Positions 1-5,943 of a stretch of 64,000 nucleotides of DNA are shown one piece after another. Under the pieces are notes generated by a model. It was not told the origin of the DNA and made no database searches. It saw nothing but the letters and a program-made list of their open reading frames with translations. Origin of the DNA: JBCBDX01 sp038529265 (GTDB lineage: Bacteria; Pseudomonadota; Alphaproteobacteria; Rhizobiales; Rhizobiaceae). Where the stretch lies: positions 124,001 to 188,000 of the forward strand of contig JBCBDX010000006.1 of NCBI GenBank assembly GCA_038529265.1. The letters run 5' to 3'. Position numbers and translations under genes: made by a program. How positions within the stretch are numbered: the stretch's first letter is position 1; each line of letters opens with the position of its first letter.

Positions 1-774
1 GGCTTTGACTCCCATACTGTTCAGTTCATGATCGAAGTCGTAGAGGAGCGCGTTGCCCGCAAACGCCGACAAGGAGCCGCCTTGAGCTACACCGAGGCCC
101 TTTTGCGGAAAGAGTCGTGCATAGTTTTCTAGTTCGTCCTCGTTGCTGAGTTCGATGTGCAATGCGTCCTGAAACAAGTCGCAAAACCGGCCATCGTCTG
201 TTTCTTTTCTGATGATTTCAACAACCATTTTAGTGGGAATTGCGGTGAAGAACGCCTTGATATCGGACTGAAAGAAGTGCGTTGCACCCTGCTCCATTGC
301 TTGCAAACACAGTTTCAATGCGGGTTCAACACCGCCATATGGACGCAGCAATCCTCCCACACCATACGGAGATCGATTGATTTTGTTTATGGAGCCAAGG
401 CGATCATCATACACCAACGCCACCTTGCTGTTTGGGTCCCTAGGATCAATGATCCTGCGCGGCTGAAGAACCTGAAGAATTGCTCGCTGCAGAACCCGAT
501 CTTCCATTTTGGCAATGGCGATTGGACGGGGGTCCTTCCCTTTCTTCTCACGAGCTTTCTTGTCCTTCAGTGCACCGTGAACAGGGCTGAAAACATATCT
601 ATCCTCTCGGAGTTGGGCACCCATCCTTTTCAAGTGGGTTTGGTGCTTGTTTTCAAACTCGGAAGCTTCGCCGCGAATTTCTGGTCGTGGAGATTTTAGG
701 GCGCTCTTTTTCACATGGCGCCACGCTGAAAAAAGATTGGCCTCGGCCCTAACGGACTCATATAATGACTTCAC
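1..774 (-). CDS. Reverse transcriptase, 3' part beyond the window edge
   Basis: An open frame runs on the minus strand from 831 down to base 1 with no stop. I place the start at GTG 774-772, preceded by GGAG with 11 bases between; 258 residues are visible. Reverse transcriptase motifs appear in order: RPIAIA..DR (residues 83-93), the motif-A type SDIKAFF with Asp171, and GVAQGGSLS (229-236) followed by GNALLYDFD. The catalytic YxDD should follow within a few residues but lies off the window. The N-terminal 80 residues are basic and helix-rich. No group II intron RNA domain V is visible nearby and the motifs are not those of diversity-generating retroelements, so a retron-like or defence-associated 'unknown group' reverse transcriptase is my inference. 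It lies 57 bases after a 69-aa ORF in the same frame and is probably co-transcribed with it. Confidence 0.85.
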   Translation of the reverse strand, partial: MKSLYESVRAEANLFSAWRHVKKSALKSPRPEIRGEASEFENKHQTHLKRMGAQLREDRYVFSPVHGALKDKKAREKKGKDPRPIAIAKMEDRVLQRAILQVLQPRRIIDPRDPNSKVALVYDDRLGSINKINRSPYGVGGLLRPYGGVEPALKLCLQAMEQGATHFFQSDIKAFFTAIPTKMVVEIIRKETDDGRFCDLFQDALHIELSNEDELENYARLFPQKGLGVAQGGSLSAFAGNALLYDFDHELNSMGVKA

Positions 775-831
775 GTTTAATCTTTCTCCGCTCGGGGACC
801 TTCCAGAATACCAATCCCGACCGTTGACGTG

Positions 832-1041
832 CTACCCATCCACTGCGCGCGAATATTGTGCGACGACAGACACCTCCGTAGGCAATGCCTCTTTGGCGCG
901 AACCGACAGGCTTGCGATCAGCATGAAAACTTCATGCATCACGTCGATGGCCCGACGGGTCGTAGATGCTGCGCGTTGCGCAAAATCGCGCAACACGGGA
1001 ACCCAGCCTCGTAAGGCCGTGGTGGTTTGGCTTAGACACAT
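832..1041 (-). CDS. Small helix-rich protein of unknown function upstream of the reverse transcriptase
   Basis: 69 residues, ATG at 1041-1039, preceded by GGAG with 8 bases between, which argues for translation. I do not recognise the family. The sequence looks mostly alpha-helical: a basic, Ala/Arg-rich N-terminal half (residues 1-30) and a hydrophobic helix with VMHEVFMLIASL (about 34-45), with no signal peptide or cysteine pair. Its last 40 codons lie in a 118-bp sequence repeated exactly at 1189-1306, so this gene, or its ancestor, was partly duplicated. It ends with TAG at 834-832, 57 bases before the reverse transcriptase start. The arrangement suggests a two-gene operon; a role as accessory or antagonist of the polymerase is speculation. 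Confidence 0.5.
   Translation of the reverse strand: MCLSQTTTALRGWVPVLRDFAQRAASTTRRAIDVMHEVFMLIASLSVRAKEALPTEVSVVAQYSRAVDG
836..953. repeat. 118-bp perfect direct repeat, copy 1
   Basis: Bases 836-953 are identical to 1189-1306, a direct repeat with an offset of 353 bp. Copy 1 covers the last 40 sense codons of the 69-aa ORF; its TAG stop lies just outside. Within the repeat there is also a smaller inverted motif, GCATGAA..TTCATGC, at about 921-937. Confidence 0.95.
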
Positions 1042-1188
1042 TTCTTCGTCTCCGATCGTAGCAGGTTTTTCGACGTGTCAAGTGCTTTCCGCCCGGGCCG
1101 GGGCCGCCGCCTAAAATGTCTATCTGCCACGGGAAGGTCACCGAGTTTGGTGGTATTCGTAGCTGACAGGCCAACGGTCAGGCTCCAA

Positions 1189-1306
1189 CCATCCACTGCG
1201 CGCGAATATTGTGCGACGACAGACACCTCCGTAGGCAATGCCTCTTTGGCGCGAACCGACAGGCTTGCGATCAGCATGAAAACTTCATGCATCACGTCGA
1301 TGGCCC
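1189..1306. repeat. 118-bp perfect direct repeat, copy 2
   Basis: This second, identical copy lies upstream of the 69-aa ORF with respect to transcription. Read on the minus strand it carries the same frame, and from ATG 1295 it could be translated through into unique sequence down to 1032, but no convincing ribosome binding site supports that. It is most simply a truncated duplicate of the 3' end of the small ORF. The 235 bp between the copies hold the unique start of that ORF and its upstream region. Confidence 0.95.
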
Positions 1307-1459
1307 AGCAGCGAACAGATTTATATTGTTATTTACTCATCTGAACTCAAGATGTGACTTCAGCTTTACCAAAGGATTTTTGGTTTTTTCCGCATATTTG
1401 GAAAGTAAAGCTGGCAGGTGGGAGGGGTGTCTTGTGTAGGAAGAGAAGAAGCACATGGG
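1307..1459. other. Short AT-richer spacer downstream of the XRE regulator
   Basis: This 153-bp stretch separates the regulator's stop from repeat copy 2. It is visibly richer in A/T than its surroundings. No gene, convincing terminator or promoter could be recognised in it. Confidence 0.5.
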
Positions 1460-1675
1460 TTACTCGCTCTTCGCTGCCAACAAATCCTTCGCCTCAACCT
1501 CCAGCGCTTCAGCCAGTTTTTGCACAATCACGATGGTGGGGTTGCGAACGCCGCGTTCAACGCCGCTGACATAGGTGCGGTGCAGGTCGGCGCGGAACGC
1601 CAAATCTTCCTGCGAGTAGCCGCGTTCTTCGCGAATGCGCTTTAGGTTCCGGGCAAGAACAGTTCGAATATCCAT
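1460..1675 (-). CDS. XRE-family HTH regulator resembling restriction-modification controller (C) proteins
   Basis: 71 residues from ATG 1675; a TTG at 1702 would add nine residues but lies inside an operator palindrome. The whole protein is one lambda-repressor-type helix-turn-helix: RIREERGYSQEDLAF, then RTYVSGVERGVRNPT, then a C-terminal dimerisation helix. The combination of about 70-80 aa with RTY(V/I)SG(V/I)ER..RN is typical of C proteins of type II restriction-modification systems, which bind C-boxes and control themselves and a partner gene. C-box-like sequence is present upstream at 1712-1767. No endonuclease or methylase gene is visible; the next genes downstream on the same strand are the 69-aa ORF and the reverse transcriptase. 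A general XRE repressor of a mobile element is the alternative. Confidence 0.85.
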   Translation of the reverse strand: MDIRTVLARNLKRIREERGYSQEDLAFRADLHRTYVSGVERGVRNPTIVIVQKLAEALEVEAKDLLAAKSE

Positions 1676-1692
1676 CCGACGACAGAGCTTGC

Positions 1693-1713
1693 GTGTAGAC
1701 AAATCGTCTACAC
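1693..1713 (-). promoter_or_regulatory. Perfect palindromic operator candidate upstream of the XRE gene
   Basis: GTGTAGAC-AAATC-GTCTACAC is an 8-bp perfect inverted repeat with a 5-bp spacer, 18 bases upstream of the regulator's ATG. It is well placed for autorepression by a dimeric HTH protein; binding is inferred. Confidence 0.6.
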
Positions 1714-1767
1714 TCTATGAGTCTCATTTCTGACTTGCCTTCCGCTCAATGTAGACTATAAGTCTCA
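1712..1767 (-). promoter_or_regulatory. Pair of C-box-like operators upstream of the XRE regulator
   Basis: On the minus strand the distal site reads GAGACTTATAGTCTAC (1752-1767), containing GACTTATAGTC, which matches the C-box sequence I know from the Esp1396I/AhdI type of controller systems. About 30 bp nearer the gene lies GACTCATAGAGT (1712-1723), a one-step degenerate version. Two such boxes at different affinity are the usual way C proteins switch from activation to repression; the assignment here rests on motif likeness only. Confidence 0.6.
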
Positions 1768-1882
1768 TCATGACATCGCGTTTTTCAGCACTGTGTCGCG
1801 CCCTTCAACGCGGTGTTTGATGGTCCGTCCGGCGCGATGCCTCCCGGCGGGGAGCGATGTGTTTCCCGCCGGGGTTTTTAGC

Positions 1883-2023
1883 GCCCCCTCACCCGTCTGC
1901 TCGTTATCACTCGCATCCACCCTCTCCCACGAGGGGAGAGGGGAGGTGCGGTGGCGAGTTTGCATGCTCCTTCCTTCTCCCCTCGTGGGAGAAGGTGTCA
2001 GCGAAGCTGACGGATGAGGGGGC
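1883..2023. repeat. Large intergenic palindromic element
   Basis: The outer arms, GCCCCCTCACCCGTC at the left and GACGGATGAGGGGGC at the right, are near-perfect reverse complements. Nested inside are CCTCTCCCACGAGGGGAGAGG and CTTCTCCCCTCGTGGGAGAAG. Dispersed palindromes of this kind ('CCCTCATCCG...TTCTCCC') are common between genes in rhizobial chromosomes. It could fold into a long hairpin in DNA or RNA. Confidence 0.75.
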
Positions 2024-2050
2024 GTCAGCAAAAAACTTATCAACCACTTC

Positions 2051-2227
2051 TCAATCCTCCCCTATGCTCACTGCACCAATCTTCATCACAACATCCTCAG
2101 CGGGATGGAAGGTTGGCAGCGGAGCGGTCGGGTCTTTGGAGAGTTGCGTCCAGAGGGTCGGCTTATGCGGACTGAGCATTGCGCGGTGAGCAACGCTGCG
2201 GGCTCTTTTCGCCACTGGATCGGACAC
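2051..2227 (-). pseudogene. Probable C-terminal remnant of a gene, or a very small unrecognised CDS
   Basis: In one minus-strand frame, 58 residues can be read from GTG 2227 to TGA 2051, ending with LPTFHPAEDVVMKIGAVSIGED-like text (shown in part: PTFHPAEDVVMKIGA). Its balanced composition looks like real protein, unlike the other frames here. There is no convincing ribosome binding site before GTG 2227 or ATG 2179, so I read it as the tail of a decayed gene. I do not recognise the family. Confidence 0.3.
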
Positions 2228-2304
2228 AGGTGCCGGTTTCGGTGAAGAGGGGTGAGGCGGGCGAGTGTGCCGAAGATGCCCGACCCATCACATCAAATCT
2301 CCGC

Positions 2305-2370
2305 GCGAGGCCTTGTTGGCCTTGCACACGACAGGCATTGGCGCTTTCGGAGCGCACGGCAAGGCCTCGC
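2305..2370. repeat. Nested inverted repeat
   Basis: GCGAGGCCTTG (2305-2315) is the exact reverse complement of CAAGGCCTCGC (2360-2370). Inside lies a second hairpin, GCGCT-TTCGG-AGCGC (2341-2355). The arm contains the AAGGCCTC core that recurs in the tandem repeats at 2445-2636, so both may derive from the same repeat family. No gene is recognisable between 2228 and 2444. Confidence 0.65.
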
Positions 2371-2444
2371 ATTGTGAACTCAGAAAACCGTCGTTTGGTT
2401 TTTCAAACGTGCGGGTGGTTTGGTGTGCGAGGCGGAGTGCGCTT

Positions 2445-2636
2445 CGCTTGTCACAAGACGTCTCGACATTTGCTTCGCAATTGTCTGCCGGCCAACGACT
2501 TCGCCTCGCTTGTAACAAGGCCTCTCGCCATTCGTTGCCGAATGTCTGTCGACCGGCGACGGCGCTGCGCTTTTAACAAGGCCTCTCGGCATTTGCTGCG
2601 CAATTGCCTGACGGCCGACGACTTCGCTGCGCTTGT
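2445..2636. repeat. 62-bp imperfect tandem repeat, three copies and a partial fourth
   Basis: Units begin with CGCTTGT or CGCTTTT at 2445, 2507, 2568 and 2630, giving periods of 62, 61 and 62 bp. Each contains an (A)ACAAG(G/A)C(C/G)TCTCG(C/A/G)CATT core and a CTG(C/A)CGGCC(A/G)ACGAC-like segment. Copies differ at several positions. The array abuts the 3' end of the SRP RNA gene. Open frames exist through it but have the composition of repeat DNA, so I do not call a protein. Confidence 0.8.
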
Positions 2637-2643
2637 CTAGGGT

Positions 2644-2740
2644 GGGAGGCTGGCACGGCGACCCGTGCCCGGCTCGTTAGGGCTGCTTCCTTCCGGACCT
2701 GACCCGGTTGGCGAGTGGCGACGTCCACCACCAACCTCCC
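2644..2740 (-). ncRNA. ffs: Signal recognition particle RNA (4.5S, bacterial small type)
   Basis: On the minus strand the conserved SRP core CAGGTCCGGAAGGAAGC is present, with the GGAA tetraloop and the internal loop that binds Ffh. The ends GGGAGGTTGG and CCAGCCTCCC pair, giving a hairpin of about 97 nt, the size of the compact alphaproteobacterial SRP RNA. The RNA guides membrane-protein-synthesising ribosomes to FtsY. Exact ends may differ by a few bases. Confidence 0.93.
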
Positions 2741-2746
2741 GGCGCT

Positions 2747-2775
2747 GATATCTGATGTCAGATGCAAAATTGCAA
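2747..2775 (-). promoter_or_regulatory. Candidate promoter of ffs
   Basis: On the minus strand TTGCAA (2775-2770) and GATATC (2752-2747) are 17 bases apart, and the RNA would begin 7 bases after the second box. The -10 match is weak, but the position is right for a stable-RNA gene. Confidence 0.4.
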
Positions 2776-2802
2776 GTCGCCAAATGACAATTTGCTGCTA
2801 GC

Positions 2803-3216
2803 ATGGTGTCCATGACCGATTTTGTGCTCGATCAAAAACTGGAAGCTGACACATTGGCCGTCGCCGATATCGGCCTTTGCCGCGTGCGGTTGATGAATGA
2901 CAAGCGCTTTCCCTGGCTGATCCTTGTGCCGATGCGGGCCGATGTGCGTGAGATCCATGAATTATCGCCGCTTGATCAAACCATGCTGATTTTTGAGGTC
3001 ACGCAAACGTCCAAATTGCTGCAGCGTGTGACCGGTGCCCACAAGATGAATGTCGCCGCGCTCGGCAATCAGGTGCCGCAATTGCATGTGCATGTTATCG
3101 CGCGCTTTGAGAGCGATGCCGCTTGGCCTTCGCCGATTTGGGGAAGTGGCAAGCCGTTGACTTATAGCGCGCAAGAAGCGCAAAGCTTTATCGACCAGAT
3201 TGTCTCGCAGCTTTAA
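2803..3216 (+). CDS. HIT-family (histidine triad) hydrolase
   Basis: 137 residues; ATG 2812 is an equally possible start and neither has a clear ribosome binding site. HIT proteins hydrolyse or transfer nucleoside monophosphates through a histidine triad. The motif is QLHVHVIARF (residues 93-102): the triad's first histidine is Gln93, while His95 and His97 remain, a substitution I associate with this alphaproteobacterial subgroup whose C-terminus carries AWPSPIWG. The region GNQVPQ before the motif is also typical. It lies 9 bases before nudC in the same direction, suggesting a small operon of nucleotide-cleaving enzymes. The substrate cannot be told from sequence. Confidence 0.88.
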   Translation: MVSMTDFVLDQKLEADTLAVADIGLCRVRLMNDKRFPWLILVPMRADVREIHELSPLDQTMLIFEVTQTSKLLQRVTGAHKMNVAALGNQVPQLHVHVIARFESDAAWPSPIWGSGKPLTYSAQEAQSFIDQIVSQL

Positions 3217-3225
3217 AATTCCCTC

Positions 3226-4173
3226 ATGTCTTTTGCCCTTTTTAATGCACCGTTTCCGGAAAACTCTGCCCGTGTCGGCTTTTCAGGTGGTCAACTGGAA
3301 AGGTTGGGCGAAAAGCGGGACGAGGCGGGCGTCGAAAAGGCGATTGCCGACCTGCGCGCACGCACCTTGATCGTCGGACGCGGAAATGTGCTGCTTGAGG
3401 AAGTCGATAGCTTGCCAAGCGTAATGTGGCGCACATTTATGGAGGCTGAAGCGCTGGGCGCACAAATCCATGAGCCTGTCTTGCTTGGCTATGAGGCCGA
3501 TGGCGCGCCGCGCTTTGCGTGCTTTTGCGATCTGGACAAAGACGATCCGCCGGAAGGCTATGCAATCATCGACTATCGCTCGGTCTATATCGCCGGATAT
3601 TTAAACGATCAGGATTTAGGTGCACTGGCGCAGGGCGCAGCATTGGTGGCCTGGCATCAATCACATCAGTTTTGTTCACGCTGTGGTACCAAAAGCGAGC
3701 CGACCGATGGCGGTTACAAACGTATCTGTCCGTCCTGCGGCGCGCATCATTTCCCGCGCACCGATGCGGTGGTGATCATGCTAGTTGTGTCGGGAGACGG
3801 CAAGCGCGTCTTGCTGGGCCGCAGTCCGCATTTTCCTGAAGGGATGTATTCGTGTCTGGCCGGATTTGTGGAGCCCGGCGAAACGCTCGAACATGCGGTC
3901 CGGCGCGAAACGGATGAAGAAGCAGGCATTAAAGTTGGCCGCGTTGCCTATCACGCAAGTCAGCCTTGGCCATTTCCCTATTCGATGATGATTGGCATGT
4001 ATGGTGAAGCAATCAGCGAAGCGATCAAACTCGACGATGAACTCGATGATGCGCGCTGGTTTACCCGCGATGAGGTCAATCAAATGATCGAGGGCGTTCA
4101 TCCGCATGGTGTTAAAATGCCACCAAAGGGCGCGATAGCGTGGCGCTTGGTTGAAGATTGGGTGACCAGCTGA
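3226..4173 (+). CDS. nudC: NAD(H) pyrophosphatase / RNA decapping Nudix enzyme NudC
   Basis: 315 residues, somewhat longer than the E. coli enzyme owing to the N-terminal domain. NudC cleaves NADH to NMNH and AMP and removes NAD caps from RNA. Four zinc-binding cysteines are visible (Cys150, 153, 168, 171), then the Nudix box at 213-235 (GFVEPGETLEHAV..RETDEEAG) with the metal-binding glutamates, then SQPWPFP (245-251), the diagnostic motif that separates NudC from other Nudix enzymes. It follows the HIT gene closely. Its stop codon directly abuts that of the opposing pheA, so the two transcripts converge without a spacer. Confidence 0.95.
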   Translation: MSFALFNAPFPENSARVGFSGGQLERLGEKRDEAGVEKAIADLRARTLIVGRGNVLLEEVDSLPSVMWRTFMEAEALGAQIHEPVLLGYEADGAPRFACFCDLDKDDPPEGYAIIDYRSVYIAGYLNDQDLGALAQGAALVAWHQSHQFCSRCGTKSEPTDGGYKRICPSCGAHHFPRTDAVVIMLVVSGDGKRVLLGRSPHFPEGMYSCLAGFVEPGETLEHAVRRETDEEAGIKVGRVAYHASQPWPFPYSMMIGMYGEAISEAIKLDDELDDARWFTRDEVNQMIEGVHPHGVKMPPKGAIAWRLVEDWVTS

Positions 4174-5055
4174 TCATACTTTGCTCGCGCCCTCCCATTT
4201 TTGCCCAACGCGAAAATCGGCAGCAGGATAAACGCCCAGCACACGAAAATGATCGGAGAAGAACCCGATTTCTTCAAACGCGAATTTCACGTTCTCATCG
4301 TCCGGATGGCCTTCAATGTCTGCGTAGAACTGCGTTGCGAAAAATTTGCCGCCGATTTGATAACTCTCAAGCTTTGTCATGTTCACACCGTTTGTCGCAA
4401 AACCGCCCATCGCCTTGTAGAGCGCTGCGGGCAGATTACGCACCCGAAACACAAAAGTCGTCATCATCAACTGCTGAGGTGACGTTCGTTTGGGCGCTGA
4501 CGGGTCTTTGGAAAGGACAACAAAGCGGGTGATGTTGTTTTCCTGGTCTTCCACATCGCGCTCGATGATTTCCAAACCGTACATGGACGCCGCAAGTTCG
4601 GGCGCGAGCGCTGCCATCGAAGGGTCCTTTTCTTCATCCACCAGCTTGGCGGCGCCAGCCGTATCGCCTGCAACGATCGGTTTCCATCCGTTGGAACGGA
4701 TGAACTGGCGACATTGGCCCAGCGCGTGAATATGGCTGTGAACGGTTTTGATCTGAGCACGGTTCGCGCCCGGTAATGCCATCAGTTGAAAGTGGATCGG
4801 CAGGAAAAACTCGCCAACGATATGCAAGTCGCTTTCGGGTAAAAGCGTGTGAATATCTGCGACACGGCCCGCAATCGTGTTCTCGATCGGGATCATCGCC
4901 AGGCGGGTTATCCCTTGATCGACAGCATTAAACGCGTCCTCGAAGGTGGGGCATGGATAAGGTGTCATGTCCGGAAACATCTGACGGCATGCTGTATCGG
5001 AGTTAGCGCCAGGTTCGCCTTGAAAGGCAATCAGGTTGTCGGGACTGTCGTTCAT
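4174..5055 (-). CDS. pheA: Prephenate dehydratase
   Basis: 293 residues. The enzyme converts prephenate to phenylpyruvate in phenylalanine synthesis. The catalytic domain starts with IAFQGEPGANSD and contains the TRF motif in NITRFVVL (about residues 175-182) and the PIENTIAGRV segment; an ACT regulatory domain follows from about residue 195, with ESYQIGG in place of the common ESRP, so feedback control by phenylalanine is likely. There is no chorismate mutase domain, as usual in alphaproteobacteria. It starts 11 bases after kdsB on the same strand and is presumably co-transcribed with it. Confidence 0.95.
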   Translation of the reverse strand: MNDSPDNLIAFQGEPGANSDTACRQMFPDMTPYPCPTFEDAFNAVDQGITRLAMIPIENTIAGRVADIHTLLPESDLHIVGEFFLPIHFQLMALPGANRAQIKTVHSHIHALGQCRQFIRSNGWKPIVAGDTAGAAKLVDEEKDPSMAALAPELAASMYGLEIIERDVEDQENNITRFVVLSKDPSAPKRTSPQQLMMTTFVFRVRNLPAALYKAMGGFATNGVNMTKLESYQIGGKFFATQFYADIEGHPDDENVKFAFEEIGFFSDHFRVLGVYPAADFRVGQKWEGASKV

Positions 5056-5066
5056 TTTTACTGCCG

Positions 5067-5798
5067 TTAGCCGAGCGCTATGCGCGCCTTTTCCAAGTCT
5101 GCAGGCGTATCAACGCCAAGCGGCACGGTGTCAATGATGGCTGCATGGATTTGCATGCCGGCTTCCAGCGCGCGCAATTGCTCCAGCCTTTCCCGCCTTT
5201 CAAGCATCGACGGTGGCAGAGAAACAAAACGCTCCAGCGCAGCCCGACGAAATGCGTAAAGGCCGATGTGATGATAAAGAGGACCTTCACCCCAAGGCGC
5301 TGTCGCTCGTGTAAAGTAAAGCGCACGCAAAACTTTTCTGTTTTCTGTGGTGCCCGACCCAACAATCTTCACGACATTCTCGTTGGTTTTCTCTTCCGGG
5401 TCGTTGATCACTGTGCCCAAGGTGGCAATGTCACACGCATCGACCTCAAGCGGCTGCAGTGAGGCGCGAATGTCCTTTGGTGAAATTGTCGGTAAATCGC
5501 CTTGCACATTGATGATGGTATCATGTTCCGCATCCGGGTCGGTAAGCGCAAGTGCTTCAGCAATCCGATCTGTACCTGACAGATGGTCTTTTCCGGTCAT
5601 GATGGCGTGATGATTGTAGTCACGTACAGCATCAAAAACCTGGCGGTCATCGGTGGCTACAACAACCTTTGCGCAGTCCGCCTCCAAAGCGCGGTTAGCG
5701 ACTTGGACAATCATTGGCTTGCCGGCAATGTCCGCGAGTGGTTTTCCGGGTAAACGCGTTGATGCCATGCGCGCGGGGATGATAATTATCGGGTTCAT
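5067..5798 (-). CDS. kdsB: 3-deoxy-manno-octulosonate cytidylyltransferase
   Basis: 243 residues from ATG 5798, where the family's first strand (IIIIPARMASTRLPGKPL) begins at once; a GTG at 5840 would add 14 unlikely residues. KdsB activates Kdo as CMP-Kdo for lipid A-core assembly, showing a Gram-negative envelope. The nucleotide-binding ARMxSxRLPGKPL motif, VQGDLP and the C-terminal GVDTPADLEKAR are all present. It heads a two-gene unit with pheA and faces away from the anchored cytochrome c gene across a 145-bp intergenic region that should hold both promoters. Confidence 0.95.
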   Translation of the reverse strand: MNPIIIIPARMASTRLPGKPLADIAGKPMIVQVANRALEADCAKVVVATDDRQVFDAVRDYNHHAIMTGKDHLSGTDRIAEALALTDPDAEHDTIINVQGDLPTISPKDIRASLQPLEVDACDIATLGTVINDPEEKTNENVVKIVGSGTTENRKVLRALYFTRATAPWGEGPLYHHIGLYAFRRAALERFVSLPPSMLERRERLEQLRALEAGMQIHAAIIDTVPLGVDTPADLEKARIALG

Positions 5799-5943
5799 GA
5801 ACCACTCATTGAAAGGTGCATTTAAGCGACAATCAGTCACTTTGGGATGCGACCTTATATGTGTTGCGCGTGCCGGACAAAAGACCTACACAGCGGCCTT
5901 ATCGGGGAGCCTTTGGCTCAGCAAACTAGATACTAGGTCGGAT

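Noticed and set aside
647..1114. 155-codon plus-strand open frame
   Set aside because: It is antisense to the reverse transcriptase start and the small ORF, has no ribosome binding site, and its composition does not look like protein.
1032..1295. 87-codon minus-strand frame through repeat copy 2
   Set aside because: It is the duplicated gene end running into unrelated sequence; no ribosome binding site supports it, and it overlaps the well-supported start region of the 69-aa ORF.
836..1306. Template and variable repeats of a diversity-generating retroelement, because a repeat pair sits beside a reverse transcriptase
   Set aside because: The copies are identical with no adenine-specific changes, the gene carrying the repeat is only 69 codons with no lectin-like fold, and the polymerase motif is QGGSLS rather than the DGR form.
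2445..2636. CRISPR array
   Set aside because: The repeat unit is 62 bp throughout with no unique spacers between conserved short repeats, and no cas genes are visible.
2179..2640. Long plus-strand open frame through the tandem repeats
   Set aside because: The reading frame is a by-product of the repeat array, and it lacks a start signal.
5653..5943. N-terminal extension of the cytochrome c gene
   Set aside because: This part is antisense to kdsB and lacks protein character; the membrane anchor starts properly at ATG 5944.
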